Notes: generated from the sequence alone by a model not told the origin. Positions 35,001 through 47,032 are shown, counted from the stretch's first letter. The stretch is DNA of 64,000 bases from Glycine soja (GCF_004193775.1 NC_041004.1:38154411-38218410); one strand, 5' to 3'. Made by a program: numbers and translations.

Positions 35001-35985
35001 AGATAAAATAAAATGGAATAACACAAAAATAGTTTACATTTTCACATGTTTTTTAAATAATAAAAACACCACTCTATCCATTTTCTTCTACATCATTTCC
35101 TTTTCTGATTCTTGATTTTGTTACACCCCTAACCCCTTTTTTTTATAATAATTTAAAAACTTCTAATTCATAAGTGTCTCCCACATAGTCTTCTGTCTCT
35201 TCATTTGTTAACATATTAACTCTTTGGTATTGAATGTAAAATTGATTTTAAGTCACATAATTAAATTTAACGTGATTATATATTAATAATTTATTAATGC
35301 AACTAAATTAAAGTGAATCATAGATTTCCACATTAAATTAAAAATAGAAAAAAAAACTTCAATCAATTGTACATATAACCATTTTTATATGTTTTAAATC
35401 AGCAAATTGACATGTAAAAAAATAAGTAACATAAGTAGTTGATGCATAATAAATGGTCATTCACATAATCTAATAGCTCATTTCGGTTTTATATATAAAA
35501 TTGGTAATTTTAAAAGTGAAACAGATTTACTGATAATAAAAAAAGTAAAACTGATTTCAAATAATTACTCATTTTAAATATGTGTTAACCTATGTCAATT
35601 AACTGTACATTTTAAATAAATTCCTGAAATGAAAACTAGTTTTTAAAATAAGATGAAAAGATTTATAATTTGAACTTTTTTCAAAAAAATCACTTGAATA
35701 ACAAAAGCATAAGTTAAAAAATACAAGTTGTTTACTATTATTTTTTGTTATTGTATTATGTATTACATAATGCTGATACTAAAAGATATTGAAAAATATA
35801 TTAATTTTCTTAAAAAAATGTGATATCGAAATAAAAATGCGAACCTATAAGCCAGGATTATCTATGTTTTTGCTATTATATATAAATAAACTAACTGATT
35901 TCTCAATCATAAAATATATTATAGAGCAATATTATTCATTAATTGTTTTTATTTTTACGGGATTCTCGATTATATGGTAAGTTTG
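32054..35985. other. Upstream region of the pseudogene, then gene-poor DNA
   Basis: 32054-32290 is homologous to DIR-1 upstream DNA, including a TATAAATAG box at 32137-32145 (minus strand). The rest is very AT-rich. About 33540-33610 contains one copy of the repeat unit seen at 35990-37660 (GAGAAATTTAATTCTTCATT...). Short open frames lack recognisable domains. Confidence 0.5.
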
Positions 35986-37371
35986 ATTGAATTTCATAAA
36001 TGAATATTTTTAAGTTCAACTTTTGATCAACAATGAACGAATGTTAAGTCAACTTTTTTTACATAATAATTTAAAAAAAATACACATCATTCATGAAATA
36101 TATTTTAATAGTTAAATTAAAAAAAACTGTGAATTATTGATTAAAATAAAATATTATAAATTTAAGTACATATTTGTAATATCATTTATAAATATATTAT
36201 AATATCTTTTTCATCAATAATAAAATATATAATTTGAATAGTAAAATTTTTATTTTTCAAATTATTTTTCATAAAATATATTTTACGGTAATTAGATAAA
36301 AAAATGACTTTGCATACATATATTAATTTATTTCTCAATTTCTATATGTGGCGATGTAAGTTGTGAGCAATGGATTCAATTGTTCCCACAGAATAAACAT
36401 TTTACTTGAATATATTGAATAATTATATTTTTTTGTCCTTATAAAATAATAGAGGTTTCTCCTATAAGATAATTTAAAAAGAAAACAAACATAAAAAATA
36501 AATTAATTGGTATTAATTTTATTCACTTTATTCTTTTAGTTTTTAATTTTTCATAAGAATGTGTATCTCATAAAAGCTTATTATATATTTTATCTATGAA
36601 AATATTAGAGACTATTTTTTTACCTCCAATATTTTTTTAATCTGCCACTGTCTGTAATTATTAATTAAAATAAAATACTATGAATAAATTCAAATAAAAT
36701 TAATGAGAAATTTAATGCTTCAGTAGTAATGTTATATTTAATTAGATTCGATAATGGCTATTGTTATGTTCAATTTTCAATCAATAGTTATAGGTCGAGC
36801 CTAACTAACCGAATAATTTTAAAAAAAAATACACATGATTCACGAAATATATTTTAAAAACTTATACTGATATGCTGCATTAACATATATAATAATTTAT
36901 TTCTTAACTTGTAACCTTAATTGTTATTTAAAATAAAATATTATAATTATTTAAATTTAACTATGTATTTGAAAAGAAATTTATAATTATTCTATAATAC
37001 ACTTTTCATTAATAAAAATAATAATTTTAATTATAAAATTCTTGTAATTTTAATTATCTTTCTTCATAAAACTTATTTTCAAGTAATTAAATTAAAAAAC
37101 AGACTTGTGTGTGTCTGTATACACGTACACATACACACACGCCTATTAAAATAATATATTATAAATTATTTTAATTAAATTTAATGTGAAAATTTTAATT
37201 CTGAATTAATGTTAAATTTGACTAGATTCAATCAACAACTATTAATAATTTCAACTTTGTTTTTATCAATGGTTTATAATAGGTCAACTCCATTTTACAC
37301 TATGATTTTAAAAAATACACATACTTCATGAAATATCTTTTAATAATTATGTGTATTTTTTAAAATCATAA

Positions 37372-37403
37372 GTAGTTGTTAAAAGAGAGAGTAACAACTA
37401 CTT
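37372..37403. repeat. Inverted repeat, 11-bp arms
   Basis: AGTAGTTGTTA and TAACAACTACT flank a 10-base AG-rich loop. A further AGTAGTTGTTACTCTC occurs near 37764. Confidence 0.7.
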
Positions 37404-37428
37404 ATTATTAAATTTTAAAAAAATTAAC

Positions 37429-37474
37429 ATTCATATAACTTTATTAAATAAAAATTTAATAAAGTTATATGAAT
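37429..37474. repeat. Perfect hairpin, 21-bp arms, 4-base loop
   Basis: The arm at 37429-37449 (ATTCATATAACTTTATTAAA plus T) pairs exactly with 37454-37474 around AAAA. It lies in the degenerate repeat array. Confidence 0.9.
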
Positions 37475-37660
37475 ATATATACATATATAATATTTTAAAA
37501 ATATCTTTAATTATTAATTAAAATAATATATTATAATTATTTCAAATAAAATTCATATGATAAATTTTATTCTTAATTAATGTTAAATTTGACTAGATTC
37601 AATCAATTATTATTATTAACTTCAACTTTTGATCAATGTCTGTAAACTCTTCGGTAAATA

Positions 37661-38289
37661 AAATTGTATCATCATTAAAAAAAAACTTATAAAACTTCTT
37701 CAAATAACTACATGGCTTTTTGTATTTTAATACTGAACATTTATAATTAAAAAAATTAATAAGTAGTTGTTACTCTCATAAAAATCCCTATCACTTGATA
37801 TGTTTACAGTGTCTAAGAAATATATTTAATGAGTGACCATTTTAATATAGCTTTAAATCCAGTTTTAGTCTCTAAAGTTTCTTGATTGTGAAACTTTAGT
37901 TCATAATTTTTTTATTACAGTTTGATCTCCTGTATTCTAAAATTTAGAAATGCTGGTTTAGGATTGTCCTTCGTCAATTTTTTAACAAAAAATACTAACG
38001 TGACACCAGCACAAGATGTGTCATTGACATACATGACAGTTTGACTCCTGCTAATTAATGTGGCAGCAGAATCGAAATTGCCTAATCATAATGACCAAAA
38101 TTGCACACTCAATCTTGTCCCATTTTTTTATATCTCACAAGCTACCTTCAATAGTTGCTTTTTGATCAATTCTACCTTTAATAGTTGTGAACAAGTTATA
38201 AAGGACTGAATCATATTTTTAAGATTTCAAACAAGTTCTGATAAGTTTTTTTGTTTTTTTTTTAAAAAAAAAACTTGGATCCATTTGCT

Positions 38290-38328
<39 letters not shown>

Positions 38329-39908
38329 GATAAAAAAATAAACAGTAGAAAAGTGCAACTGAAAACAATCAATTATTTTACCTATACAAAACAACTCTCT
38401 ATGCTTATCTCCTTCCTTTTCAAAGTGTTGTTTACATTTTGTACTTTGTTCTCTTCATTAATATCTTATACATTTGTGTGTCATTATCAAAAGAGAGAGA
38501 AACATCTTCATTAATTTTAACAACAAACGTGTTCCAACTCTGCTAATAGGGTTGTGTAAAAAAAAATAAAAATTCTCATAATAGTGTGTGTAAAAAAAAA
38601 AACTCTCTTAATTAAAAACTAAGAGGTAGAAGGGTCTGCAACTCGTCATCAATCTTGGTGTCAATCTTTATCAATTAATTCACAAGTCCTGCTGGAAGGT
38701 TTTCTAATGTTAATCATGTCTTGATATCATCTCTAATCTCTAACTTTATCGATCTTCCCATAAAAAGCACTTTGTTTTGAGGCATGTCTTCTTTTTTAAT
38801 AATGAACACAAATTTTGTCCATAATTTATATGCATTGATGTGTGTAGCTAGTGTCATACTTAAATAGGTTAAGATCAATATGTTTCTAGATTATAGCTAA
38901 TCCTTTCTGATTTAGGAACTCTCAATCTTTGCCAAACTTCTCCTTGCAGAAAAATTAATATTATACGATTTTATAAAATAAAAGGATTAAATTTATAAAT
39001 TAAATTAATAAGAGACCAAATTCAAAACTAAAGAGATAAATTGAGAGACAAAATTTATAATTTTGCTCTTGAAATTATAATATTGCCTTATACTTAACCA
39101 ATGACTTTTGGCTGCTGTTGTTATTTTTTTCAGCCTCCTTAGTCCTTATGTCGCTGTGGAATCTTCCGTTGATTTTGTGACGTATGCTTGTTCAATCGAC
39201 TAGTCGCAGCCATCGGCTCTTGTGAGCTATGCGGCGGGTCAAATTGGATTGCAAGAATGAATTAAATAATCACCTTCTATTCTTCGCATTATATTGGAAT
39301 TTGGAACAACGAAATTAATTGTTTTATATATAAAAGTGAAAATGCTTTATTATTTTTATTTATAAAATTAATGAATATGAATTTTTATTATTAAAATTTA
39401 GCATTAAATATATCTAATATTTTAAGAGAAAAAATTATACTTAAAAATTTTAAATAGTCATCTAATCATAATTCATTATACATGACAATTTTATTAATTT
39501 TTAAAATAATTATTTTAAAGTAATTCAAATGGTAATTTATAATTGATTAAACATTAATTAATTTTAGGTTTTCAGTTTATATGATTATCAATTAATTTAT
39601 AATCTTAATTATTTACATGTAATTTTATAATTTAGATTTACAATTTTTACATTAAAAATGAAATTTATTCTCAATACATATTTATTATATATTAATTGTA
39701 GTTAGCCAGGCCAAGCTTAATTGCCTTATGACTTTAACTTAGCTTCTTTAGTGATGATTTGTTCAAAAATAGAATCAAAATATTATAAAAAAAAATCAGT
39801 TGAAATACTATCAAAGTTTTTTTTACAGTAAAAACTAAACTAAGTTAAGAATTTATGAAAAACAAGTTTACAATAGTTATTCAAACATTAATTAGCATCC
39901 ATTGTGTC
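37661..39908. other. Gene-free AT-rich region
   Basis: About 37860-38240 resembles common legume interspersed sequence ('ttttagtctctaaagttt'). An (AT)n tract lies at 38292-38326. The remainder shows nothing recognisable. Confidence 0.5.
38292..38326. repeat. (AT)n microsatellite
   Basis: Uninterrupted TA/AT dinucleotide run of about 17 units. Confidence 0.95.
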
Positions 39909-40100
39909 TAGGGGTGGAAATGAGTCAGGATGCTTGTCGAGGGCCTTTGGCTCTGCCTATGTAAGACTCGACTCGGTTTGACTTGTTTACTATAAAGGTC
40001 AAGCTCAAACTTTTTAAAAAGTCTTTTTAGATAAAAAGACCAAGCTTAAACTATAAAAAAAAAGCTTGTTAAGCTTGACAAGCCGACTTGTTTAACTAAC

Positions 40101-40140
<40 letters not shown>
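40101..40140. repeat. (AAT)n microsatellite
   Basis: About 13 uninterrupted AAT units. Confidence 0.95.
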
Positions 40141-40142
<2 letters not shown>

Positions 40143-41058
40143 TTTATTTTATCAAATTTTATCTTATCCAGATTTTATTCTATCTAGATTTTATTTTATC
40201 TAGATTTTATTCCATCTAGAATTTATTTCATCAAATCTTATCTTATCTTCTCCAGATTTATTTTATTTCGTTTATGGGCTTGGACTTAAAATAGATTTGT
40301 GAGCTTTGGGGCTGATGACCTATATAACAGCACCAAAATTTTAGTTTAGGGAGTTTTTTTTTGGAGAGGAGAATAATTCTAGGATTTTAAAATTCCAGTT
40401 TTTATTACTGTTCATGCACACTGTTCACGTAGAATAAAATTCGTTTTCTGTAATTCGTTTCGACTTCAATCTACAATTTCGTTTCTACTGATTAATGGAA
40501 GACTAAGTCTCCAGCATTGTTTCCTCTTGAGGATCAAACACAACTCTCTTTGAGATTTTGTTATTACTATTGAATACTGATCAGTTTTTCCTCTTCACCA
40601 ATTACTTTGTATTTGTTGCAATTAATACATGCATGCTTAATGCTTGATTAACTGTTTCTGTTCTTAATTTATGTTCATGCTTAATGATCAGTTTCGTTCA
40701 TGATTAATTGGTGTATGTGTTGTTTAATCACATAATGATAACCTTATGTTAATTTTTTCTTAGTAATTTAATTTAGGGTTGGATTAAGTGGTTGAACTGA
40801 TTAAGGATAAATTCTTGTAACCTAGGATAAGAGACTTGCTTGTGAATCAAGGGGAAACATGTTTTAATTCTATTATTTTCTAATTCAAATTTACTTGTTG
40901 TTTAATTTACAAAAACAAACAACCCACCAATTCGTTACTGTTTTATTACTATCTGTTATGAACGTTTGATTGATCATTGCTCGTTGGGAGACGACCTAGG
41001 ATCACTTCCTAGATACTGTATTTTTAATATTTATTTGATTCGAGTACGACCTCGATCA
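40141..41058. repeat. Solo LTR-like sequence of an Athila-type gypsy element
   Basis: Repeated ATCTAGATTTTATT units are followed by CGTTGGGAGACGACCTAGGA and an end reading GTACGACCTCGATCA. I associate these features with Athila-like Ty3/gypsy LTRs from memory of plant repeats. The left boundary and target duplication are not clear. Confidence 0.45.
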
Positions 41059-41584
41059 ATAGTATATAAGACATGGCTTAAGTAGACTAAGATGAAATTA
41101 TTGTAGATATATTTTTTAAAAAAATATTTAATATAATTATATATTCAAAAATTGGATTAAAAATTGTTAGTTTAACTAATAATAATTTTTGTTTGGCTAT
41201 ATTAGTGTAAATCATCTCTAATCCATACATTTTTTAATATTATGCTCTTTTTATTTTCTTTTGATATACTTTGTGCTTTAACGATTTGAATTAAATATGA
41301 TTTTGTTTATTAATTATTTTTGAATTTGTACATTACTTATATGAAATTTTATAAGTTTCTTTTTTTAGTTAGTATTTTATTAGGTTTTAAAATAATTAAT
41401 TAATCAAAAACGTCTTTGAACAAGCTTTTAAATAGGCTCGTGAGCCAAATCAGATTTTTATATAAGCCGAACCGAGCCTTAAAAAAAAGTCTATGACAGG
41501 TAATAAGTCAAGTTCAAGCCTTACTTATTCAACTCAAGCCGAGCTCAAGCCTAATAAAGTTAGTTTGGCTCATTTCCACCCCTA

Positions 41585-42812
41585 TAATGTGCCTAACGAA
41601 AATAAATAAAAAATAAACTAGAGCTTTATACCAAAGAATTTAGCGTTAGCCGGTTATGCTGCTGAATGTTATAAATTTCTTCATATCCAATTCAATTTCT
41701 ATAATAATAAAAAATACCAACTCTATTCTCGAATAAGTATATACAATTAAATTCATATATTACCTTTATTCATAGAATCTAATTCTAGGAACAACATTAA
41801 TAAATACATTGAAAGTAACAATTTGAGTCTCAGTTACATTATCTACAACACGTGATTTAGCATATTAACATAAGATATTAATAGAGTTAAATAAAACATT
41901 TAAAGAAAAAAAATTAAAAAATTTCAAGAATCAGATTCAATGGAATTATTTTTGGAGTAACTAGACATGTTAATTTTAAATTTTTTAAAGAGAATGAAAT
42001 AAAAGAAAAGTAAAATAAATAGAAAGGAAAAAAATGAATTTGCATGTTAGACTATGAATAGTCAATCCTAAACAATGATTCGCCGGTGGTCACTTTATTG
42101 CTTAGCTTTCAAAGTGAATTAAACTAAAATCAAACTATATATATAGATTTTTGTAAAAAAATGTATTATAAGGTTTTTAATTTCATTTATTACGAGAGTT
42201 TTTTTTCATGTTGAATTCTCTAAAATTGCATTGAAATCGTGATTTTAAATAAATTTTTATTTATTTAATTTTATGTTAATGATTAATTATAAAATCAAAA
42301 GTAATTTTAAGTTTGAAAAAATTTAATTAATTTTTTATTAGATAAAAAAATTATATAAAAATTTATTGCTAACTTAATTTTATTATAATAACATTCAAAT
42401 ATAACACAAATTAAATTATGTTAATTTTAGGAACATTCATCCCAACAACACGTTATCGCAAAATCAAGTTAGATTATATATAACAACATGAATTTAATTT
42501 CATTAATTTTCAAGAATATAAATCTCTGTATTAAGGAGATCCAGTATATCATTACTCTTCACAACGAAAAAGATAAGAAGGTAACATCGATCAGGAGGCG
42601 GGACTAACAATAATGTCATGAAAATGACATTAGGAGCTTACTACAAAGACTCAAAGAAATTCAAGTCTTATGCAAAGGTGTGTGGTGGACTTCTAAGCAT
42701 CTATCACCCTTGGACCAAAACTACTACTGGTTAATTACTCATTCTTTTTGTTCTACAATAATTCTATCTTTTGTTCTTTTATTATAAACCAATAAAAACT
42801 AATACGTAGGAC
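41585..42812. other. Intergenic region 3' of DIR-A
   Basis: No gene found. About 42430-42812 matches DNA 3' of DIR-B (about 45730-45990): CAAGAATATAAATCT and ATTCT.TCTTTT are shared, marking one side of the duplicated unit. Confidence 0.5.
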
Positions 42813-43373
42813 TCAATAATGGTTCACGAATACATCGTATTCCACGATAGCATCTCCTTTGGTGAAATCAACAGAGTAAAACCTGGCTTGAGCGTAGCCA
42901 CGTGCAAACCTAAAAGCTCCAGTGCCACCAACAATAGCCATTTCCCTAACAGGTTCACTCATGATCATGTTCCTCCCCAACACGCTGATGGTGCTGCCGT
43001 TGAAATCTCCATTGGTGAATGCCATCGTCATCACCATCATTAGTCCCATCTCTTCCTGTGATATCGAAGTGTAAATCCCTTGGGCTTTTCCCACAAGTTT
43101 TGAGTCCTGTTCGGGGCCCACGGTTAAAGGGTCGTCCATCGCCACAACGGTTCCGAACGGAAGGGCATCCTTCGCTTTCCCGTTGGGCTCGGCGATAAAC
43201 ACCATGCTGGGCTTTGGGCCCGACACGACATCATGGAAGAAGAAGTGGAGGTGGGTGAACTTCTCCTCGCGAAAACCCAAAAGTGTTGGGGTTAAACTTG
43301 AGTAGTAAGTGGCTGTGACTAGAGAGAAGAGTAATGAAAGGTTAAGGCAGACAAAGAAAGTGGATTTGGCCAT
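42813..43373 (-). CDS. Dirigent protein (DIR-A)
   Basis: Intronless 186-residue protein. A signal peptide occupies residues 1-22 (MAKSTFFVCLNLSLLFSLVT). Mature landmarks are HLHFFFHD (41-48, H47-D48), GPKPS (52-56), DDPLTVGPE (80-88), SKLVGKAQG (91-99), the sequon NGST (125-128), [25 protein letters not shown] (from 143) and the terminal VEYDVFVNHY. Compared with DIR-1 it has REMAIVGG instead of REMPIVGG and an inserted Glu-Pro before it. It is expected to be secreted and to direct phenoxy-radical coupling or a related ring closure, but the substrate is unknown. It is a tandem duplicate of DIR-B: only residues 38 (K/Q), 51 (S/T) and 121 (N/D) differ. The plus-strand open frame inside it is a shadow. 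Confidence 0.94.
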   Translation of the reverse strand: MAKSTFFVCLNLSLLFSLVTATYYSSLTPTLLGFREEKFTHLHFFFHDVVSGPKPSMVFIAEPNGKAKDALPFGTVVAMDDPLTVGPEQDSKLVGKAQGIYTSISQEEMGLMMVMTMAFTNGDFNGSTISVLGRNMIMSEPVREMAIVGGTGAFRFARGYAQARFYSVDFTKGDAIVEYDVFVNHY

Positions 43374-43486
43374 ATTGTTAGAGATGCCCTAAGAAAGCAA
43401 ATAGCCCGAAAGTGAAAAGTGATTTCCTTCTTCTAGCTAGGAATGCTTCTCGGACTCGATGTGAGAATTACTAAGTTGTGACAAAC

Positions 43487-43494
43487 TATATATA
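43487..43494 (-). promoter_or_regulatory. TATA box of DIR-A
   Basis: Minus-strand TATATATA lies about 115 bp upstream of the ATG, at the position equivalent to that in DIR-B. The CTCGGACTCGATGTGAG box between TATA and ATG is conserved in both duplicates. Confidence 0.6.
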
Positions 43495-44751
43495 ATACGC
43501 AGGGTTACTTAAACAATTATTATTTTCTAATGCTGTAACTGAGGAATTCAATCAACACTAACTTTCCTATATTTCCCCCCCAGCTAACTAATAAAAAAAC
43601 AAAAATCTGACACTTGTCAAGAGGAAGAGATGTGTACGATACGATTGAAGTGATGCTGAAACCGCTGGGAAATAACGAGAGAGATAAGTTAGTTAATTTT
43701 TTTGCGAAAATAAAATATAAGAAAAACTTATGTGTGCAAATGATATAATTATATTTCTTGATCTTAATTAATAACGTTGGTGACTTGGTTTTGGTTTGAT
43801 TTTTTATTAAGAAAGTCACTCGGGAAATTTTAATAATTATATGTGGTTTAATTTTTATTTGAAATAAAAATTTGAATCAAATTAAATTAATATTTTATAG
43901 TTTTACTCTTTGATTTTTACCATTTTTACTAAAATTTTATTTTATTAAAATTTATACACCTTTTCATATTTTTAATAAAATTACATTAAAAAATATTGAT
44001 AACAATTTACAAAACTTATTAATATGTTAAATATTTTATAATAAAAATTTGTAAAATTTCATTTATTTTAAGTTAAATATATCTTAAAAAGTCATATAAA
44101 AAGGTAATATAAGTTTCATATAAATAATGGATTTATTTTAGTTTTTGAAATGGTTTTCAATTTTTATTTTGTATCTATTTGGATTTGAACACTCTCCCTA
44201 GTTTGAAGTGATATTCAAAACAAGAGTAATTAGTTAATTAATCTTCTTGCGAAATTGAAATATGAGAAAAACTTATGTTCAGATGACAAAATTCTATTTC
44301 TTAATTTAATGGGCGGAGTAATGTGTAGTGTCTTAAATGGTGTGCACATGTATTCCGATTATTATAAGATGGGTCTACCGTCTGCTTCTGATCGTACCTT
44401 TTCATTTATTAAATCCTTTCCGCTATTCAATTTCAAACTTGTACAACTTTCTTTGTTGAATTTTACACACCGCTGATGGCGCAATGGCAAATACCAACCA
44501 CAACTCACCTACATTCCATATTTTGGTAGTATAAAATTTATTTAAAAGAAATCATATTATTAAAATAAAATTTATAAAATTATAAAGTTCATATTGATAA
44601 TATATTTAATTTTAAATAAAATTTATACTACCAAAAACATGATTCATTTTGACAATATAAGATTATTTATTAGATTAATCTAACGCAAAAATTATAAACT
44701 TATTTTTGGTAGTATAAATTTTATTTAAAATCATGTTTGCAACGTTTATAT

Positions 44752-44800
<49 letters not shown>

Positions 44801-45956
44801 GTATTGCCGATAAAAAAAATATTATTATAAGAGATTAATACATAACATCACTGGGATTTCACTAGCGAAGGTGGCAGAGGACGGGGAGGAATATTTAAAC
44901 AATTGCCTGATAATATTTATGTTCATTTGCCACATAGAAAATGAGTTTGCATAATATAGTCAAACATTGTGCAGTATAGTTTGATCAAATTTGTCTGTAA
45001 ATGAACGCGCATATGCGACAAACAAAATCAATTCTATTAAACTTTGTTCCTTATAGAAACAACGATTACTTGTGATTAAAAAAACATTTTCTTATCTCAA
45101 TTAAAATAATTGAACTTAAATTTAATTTGAAACAAAAGTGTAAATAAAAAGTATAAAAGTACGGGCCATTCAAAAATTGCTTTAAAATATATTATTACAA
45201 TAATAAATGTATGAGTTGCTTAAATATAATATAATATTATAAAATCCAATTAACAAAAGATAAGATAATCAAATGAGTTATTTAAATTACTTCAATCAGA
45301 TATTCTCCTAGGAAGACAATATAAGGTTTGACAACATACAGTAGTTTAATAGTGTAAAAGATATAGCAGTTTAACCGTGGAAAAATTCTATAATATTATT
45401 CAATAAAAAATAATTTTTATTATTTTTTTATCATAATTATTATCAAAGTTAATACATTTATTATATAGATGATAGTTTAAAAATCAACTACATTATCAAT
45501 GCATACATTATTTAATTTATTAAAAAAGTAATGAGTAAATTATACTAACTATCCTGACATAATTATTACTTTTTTAATTATTACTGTAATTATCTTTGTA
45601 AAAAGAGTAATGTTTTTAAACATAATTAAAAAAACTATAAAAAAATACTGATAGTGTAATGTTTTTAAACATAATTAAAAAATACTATAAAAATATTATG
45701 TATAATTTAAAAAAACTTCATGAGCCACTCTATATAGAAACATGAACTTTCGTTATTTTTTCAAGAATATAAATCTATATAATTATTCCAAAAAAATCAT
45801 CTACCAAGAGTGTAGTTTTTAATTAGTTGAACAGCTGTAAATGTTGGTATGATATTCAATTCTTAGTCATAAAAAATTCAAAACCACCTATTTAGAATAT
45901 TCAATATACTACAAATCTTCAACGAAAAAATCAAGGTAACATTCTTTTTGCCCCGT
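43495..45956. other. DIR-A upstream DNA and boundary of the duplication
   Basis: About 43500-43760 and 44255-45080 align with the DIR-B upstream segments at 47040-47270 and 52990-53770 (for example CAAACATTGTGCAGTATAGT and CTTTCTTTGTTGAATTTTAC). An (AT)n tract occupies 44754-44798. The open frame at 44255-44476 lies in duplicated promoter DNA and has no recognisable domain. Confidence 0.55.
44754..44798. repeat. (AT)n microsatellite
   Basis: About 22 uninterrupted AT units, in the DIR-A far-upstream region. Confidence 0.95.
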
Positions 45957-46348
45957 AATAATTCTCGTCTTTTAGTTTTTTTAATATAAAATAAGAAAAA
46001 TTAATAATTATATAATAAAATAATAATTTGAGTTTTTTAATAGAATAATTTTACACAGTAATTTAATATAAATTTTACCATAATTATCATAAAAATTAAT
46101 AAATTTCTCATGCATAATTAATTATAATTAAATGATGATGTAAAATTAATTTATACTGTGATAATCTGTTTAATTTGATAATTTTATTATCATGAATTCA
46201 TTTATAATTTCTATTTACCGATATTAAAAAATATAAATAAAAAGTACTAAAGTTATTTCATTGAATGATTGTAAGTTAAAATAACATTTATTTTGAGTTT
46301 TTTTTTCTAATACAATTCTCCGTAACTATTGCGAAACGGAAGGAGTAA
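45957..46348. mobile_element. Degenerate Stowaway-like MITE 3' of DIR-B
   Basis: The corresponding DNA 3' of DIR-A is about 330 bp shorter. The extra segment begins TTCTCGTCTTTTAG and ends CGAAACGGAAGGAGTA, resembling decayed Stowaway-type termini. The boundaries are uncertain. Confidence 0.4.
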
Positions 46349-46351
46349 ATC

Positions 46352-46912
46352 TCAATAATGGTTCACGAATACGTCGTATTCCACGATAGCGTCTCCTTTG
46401 GTGAAATCAACAGAGTAAAATCTGGCTTGAGCGTAGCCACGTGCAAAACGAAAAGCCCCAGTGCCGCCAACAATAGCCATTTCCCTAACAGGTTCACTCA
46501 TGATCATGTTCCTCCCCAACACGCTGATGGTGCTGCCGTTGAAATCTCCATCGGTGAATGCCATCGTCATCACCATCATTAGTCCCATCTCTTCTTGCGA
46601 TATTGAAGTGTAAATTCCTTGGGCCTTGCCCACAAGTTTCGAGTCCTGTTCGGGCCCCACGGTTAAAGGGTCGTCCATCGCCACAACGGTTCCGAACGGA
46701 AGGGCATCCTTCGCTTTCCCGTTGGGCTCGGCGATAAACACCATGCTGGGCTTTGGGCCTGTCACGACATCATGGAAGAAGAAGTGGAGGTGGGTGAACT
46801 GCTCCTCGCGAAAACCCAAAAGTGTTGGGGTTAAACTTGAGTAGTAAGTGGCTGTGACTAGAGAGAAGAGTAATGAAAGGTTAAGGCAGACAAAGAAAGT
46901 GGATTTGGCCAT
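46352..46912 (-). CDS. Dirigent protein (DIR-B)
   Basis: Intronless 186-residue protein with the same domain layout as DIR-A: signal peptide 1-22, HLHFFFHD at 41-48, DDPLTVGPE at 80-88, NGST at 125-128, [20 protein letters not shown] from 143, and VEYDVFVNHY at the end. It differs from DIR-A at three residues only (Q38, T51, D121). Flanking DNA is duplicated with it on both sides, so it arose by tandem segmental duplication. Its core promoter matches DIR-A's for about 350 bp, but beyond about 47275 its upstream DNA is interrupted by a 5.7 kb nested transposon block. It may therefore have lost distal control elements that DIR-A keeps (inference). Confidence 0.94.
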   Translation of the reverse strand: MAKSTFFVCLNLSLLFSLVTATYYSSLTPTLLGFREEQFTHLHFFFHDVVTGPKPSMVFIAEPNGKAKDALPFGTVVAMDDPLTVGPEQDSKLVGKAQGIYTSISQEEMGLMMVMTMAFTDGDFNGSTISVLGRNMIMSEPVREMAIVGGTGAFRFARGYAQARFYSVDFTKGDAIVEYDVFVNHY

Positions 46913-47024
46913 ATTGTTGGGAACTAAGAAAGCAAAATATAGCTCGAGAGTGAAGAGTGATATTTCCTGCTACTGTAGGAACCTCTCTCGGACTCGATGT
47001 GAGCTTCAACTAGTTATCGGCAAT

Positions 47025-47032
47025 TATATATA
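47025..47032 (-). promoter_or_regulatory. TATA box of DIR-B
   Basis: Minus-strand TATATATA lies about 113 bp upstream of the ATG, in the same context as DIR-A (GGTTACTTAAACAATTATT lies just beyond it in both). Confidence 0.6.

Larger units (their letters stand above)
35990..37660. repeat. Degenerate dispersed/tandem repeat array
   Basis: An ordered set of words recurs: ATTAATTAAAATAA.ATA, GAGAAATTTAAT, ATGTTAAATTTGACTAGATT, CAACTTTTGATCAA, then ACACAT.ATTCATGAAATAT. Copies start near 36000, 36660, 37150 and 37510, with spacing of roughly 350-650 bp, and a further copy lies at 22740-23060. There is no coding potential. It looks like an old non-autonomous element that has piled up here. Confidence 0.6.
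39909..41584. mobile_element. hAT-like element with LTR fragment inside (1.68 kb)
   Basis: The left end reads TAGGGGTGGAAATGAGTCAG and the right end reads TTGGCTCATTTCCACCCCTA, a clear terminal inverted repeat of 15 or more bases. Both ends continue with GAGCTCAAGC/AAGCTTGACAAGC-like subterminal words. Flanking 8-mers (ATTGTGTC and TAATGTGC) are not a perfect duplication, so the insertion is old or the target was altered. No transposase was seen. The middle carries an (AAT)n tract and a solo-LTR-like sequence. Confidence 0.72.

Noticed and set aside
44255..44476. 73-codon open frame upstream of DIR-A
   Set aside because: Lies in duplicated promoter DNA and is not preserved in the DIR-B counterpart.
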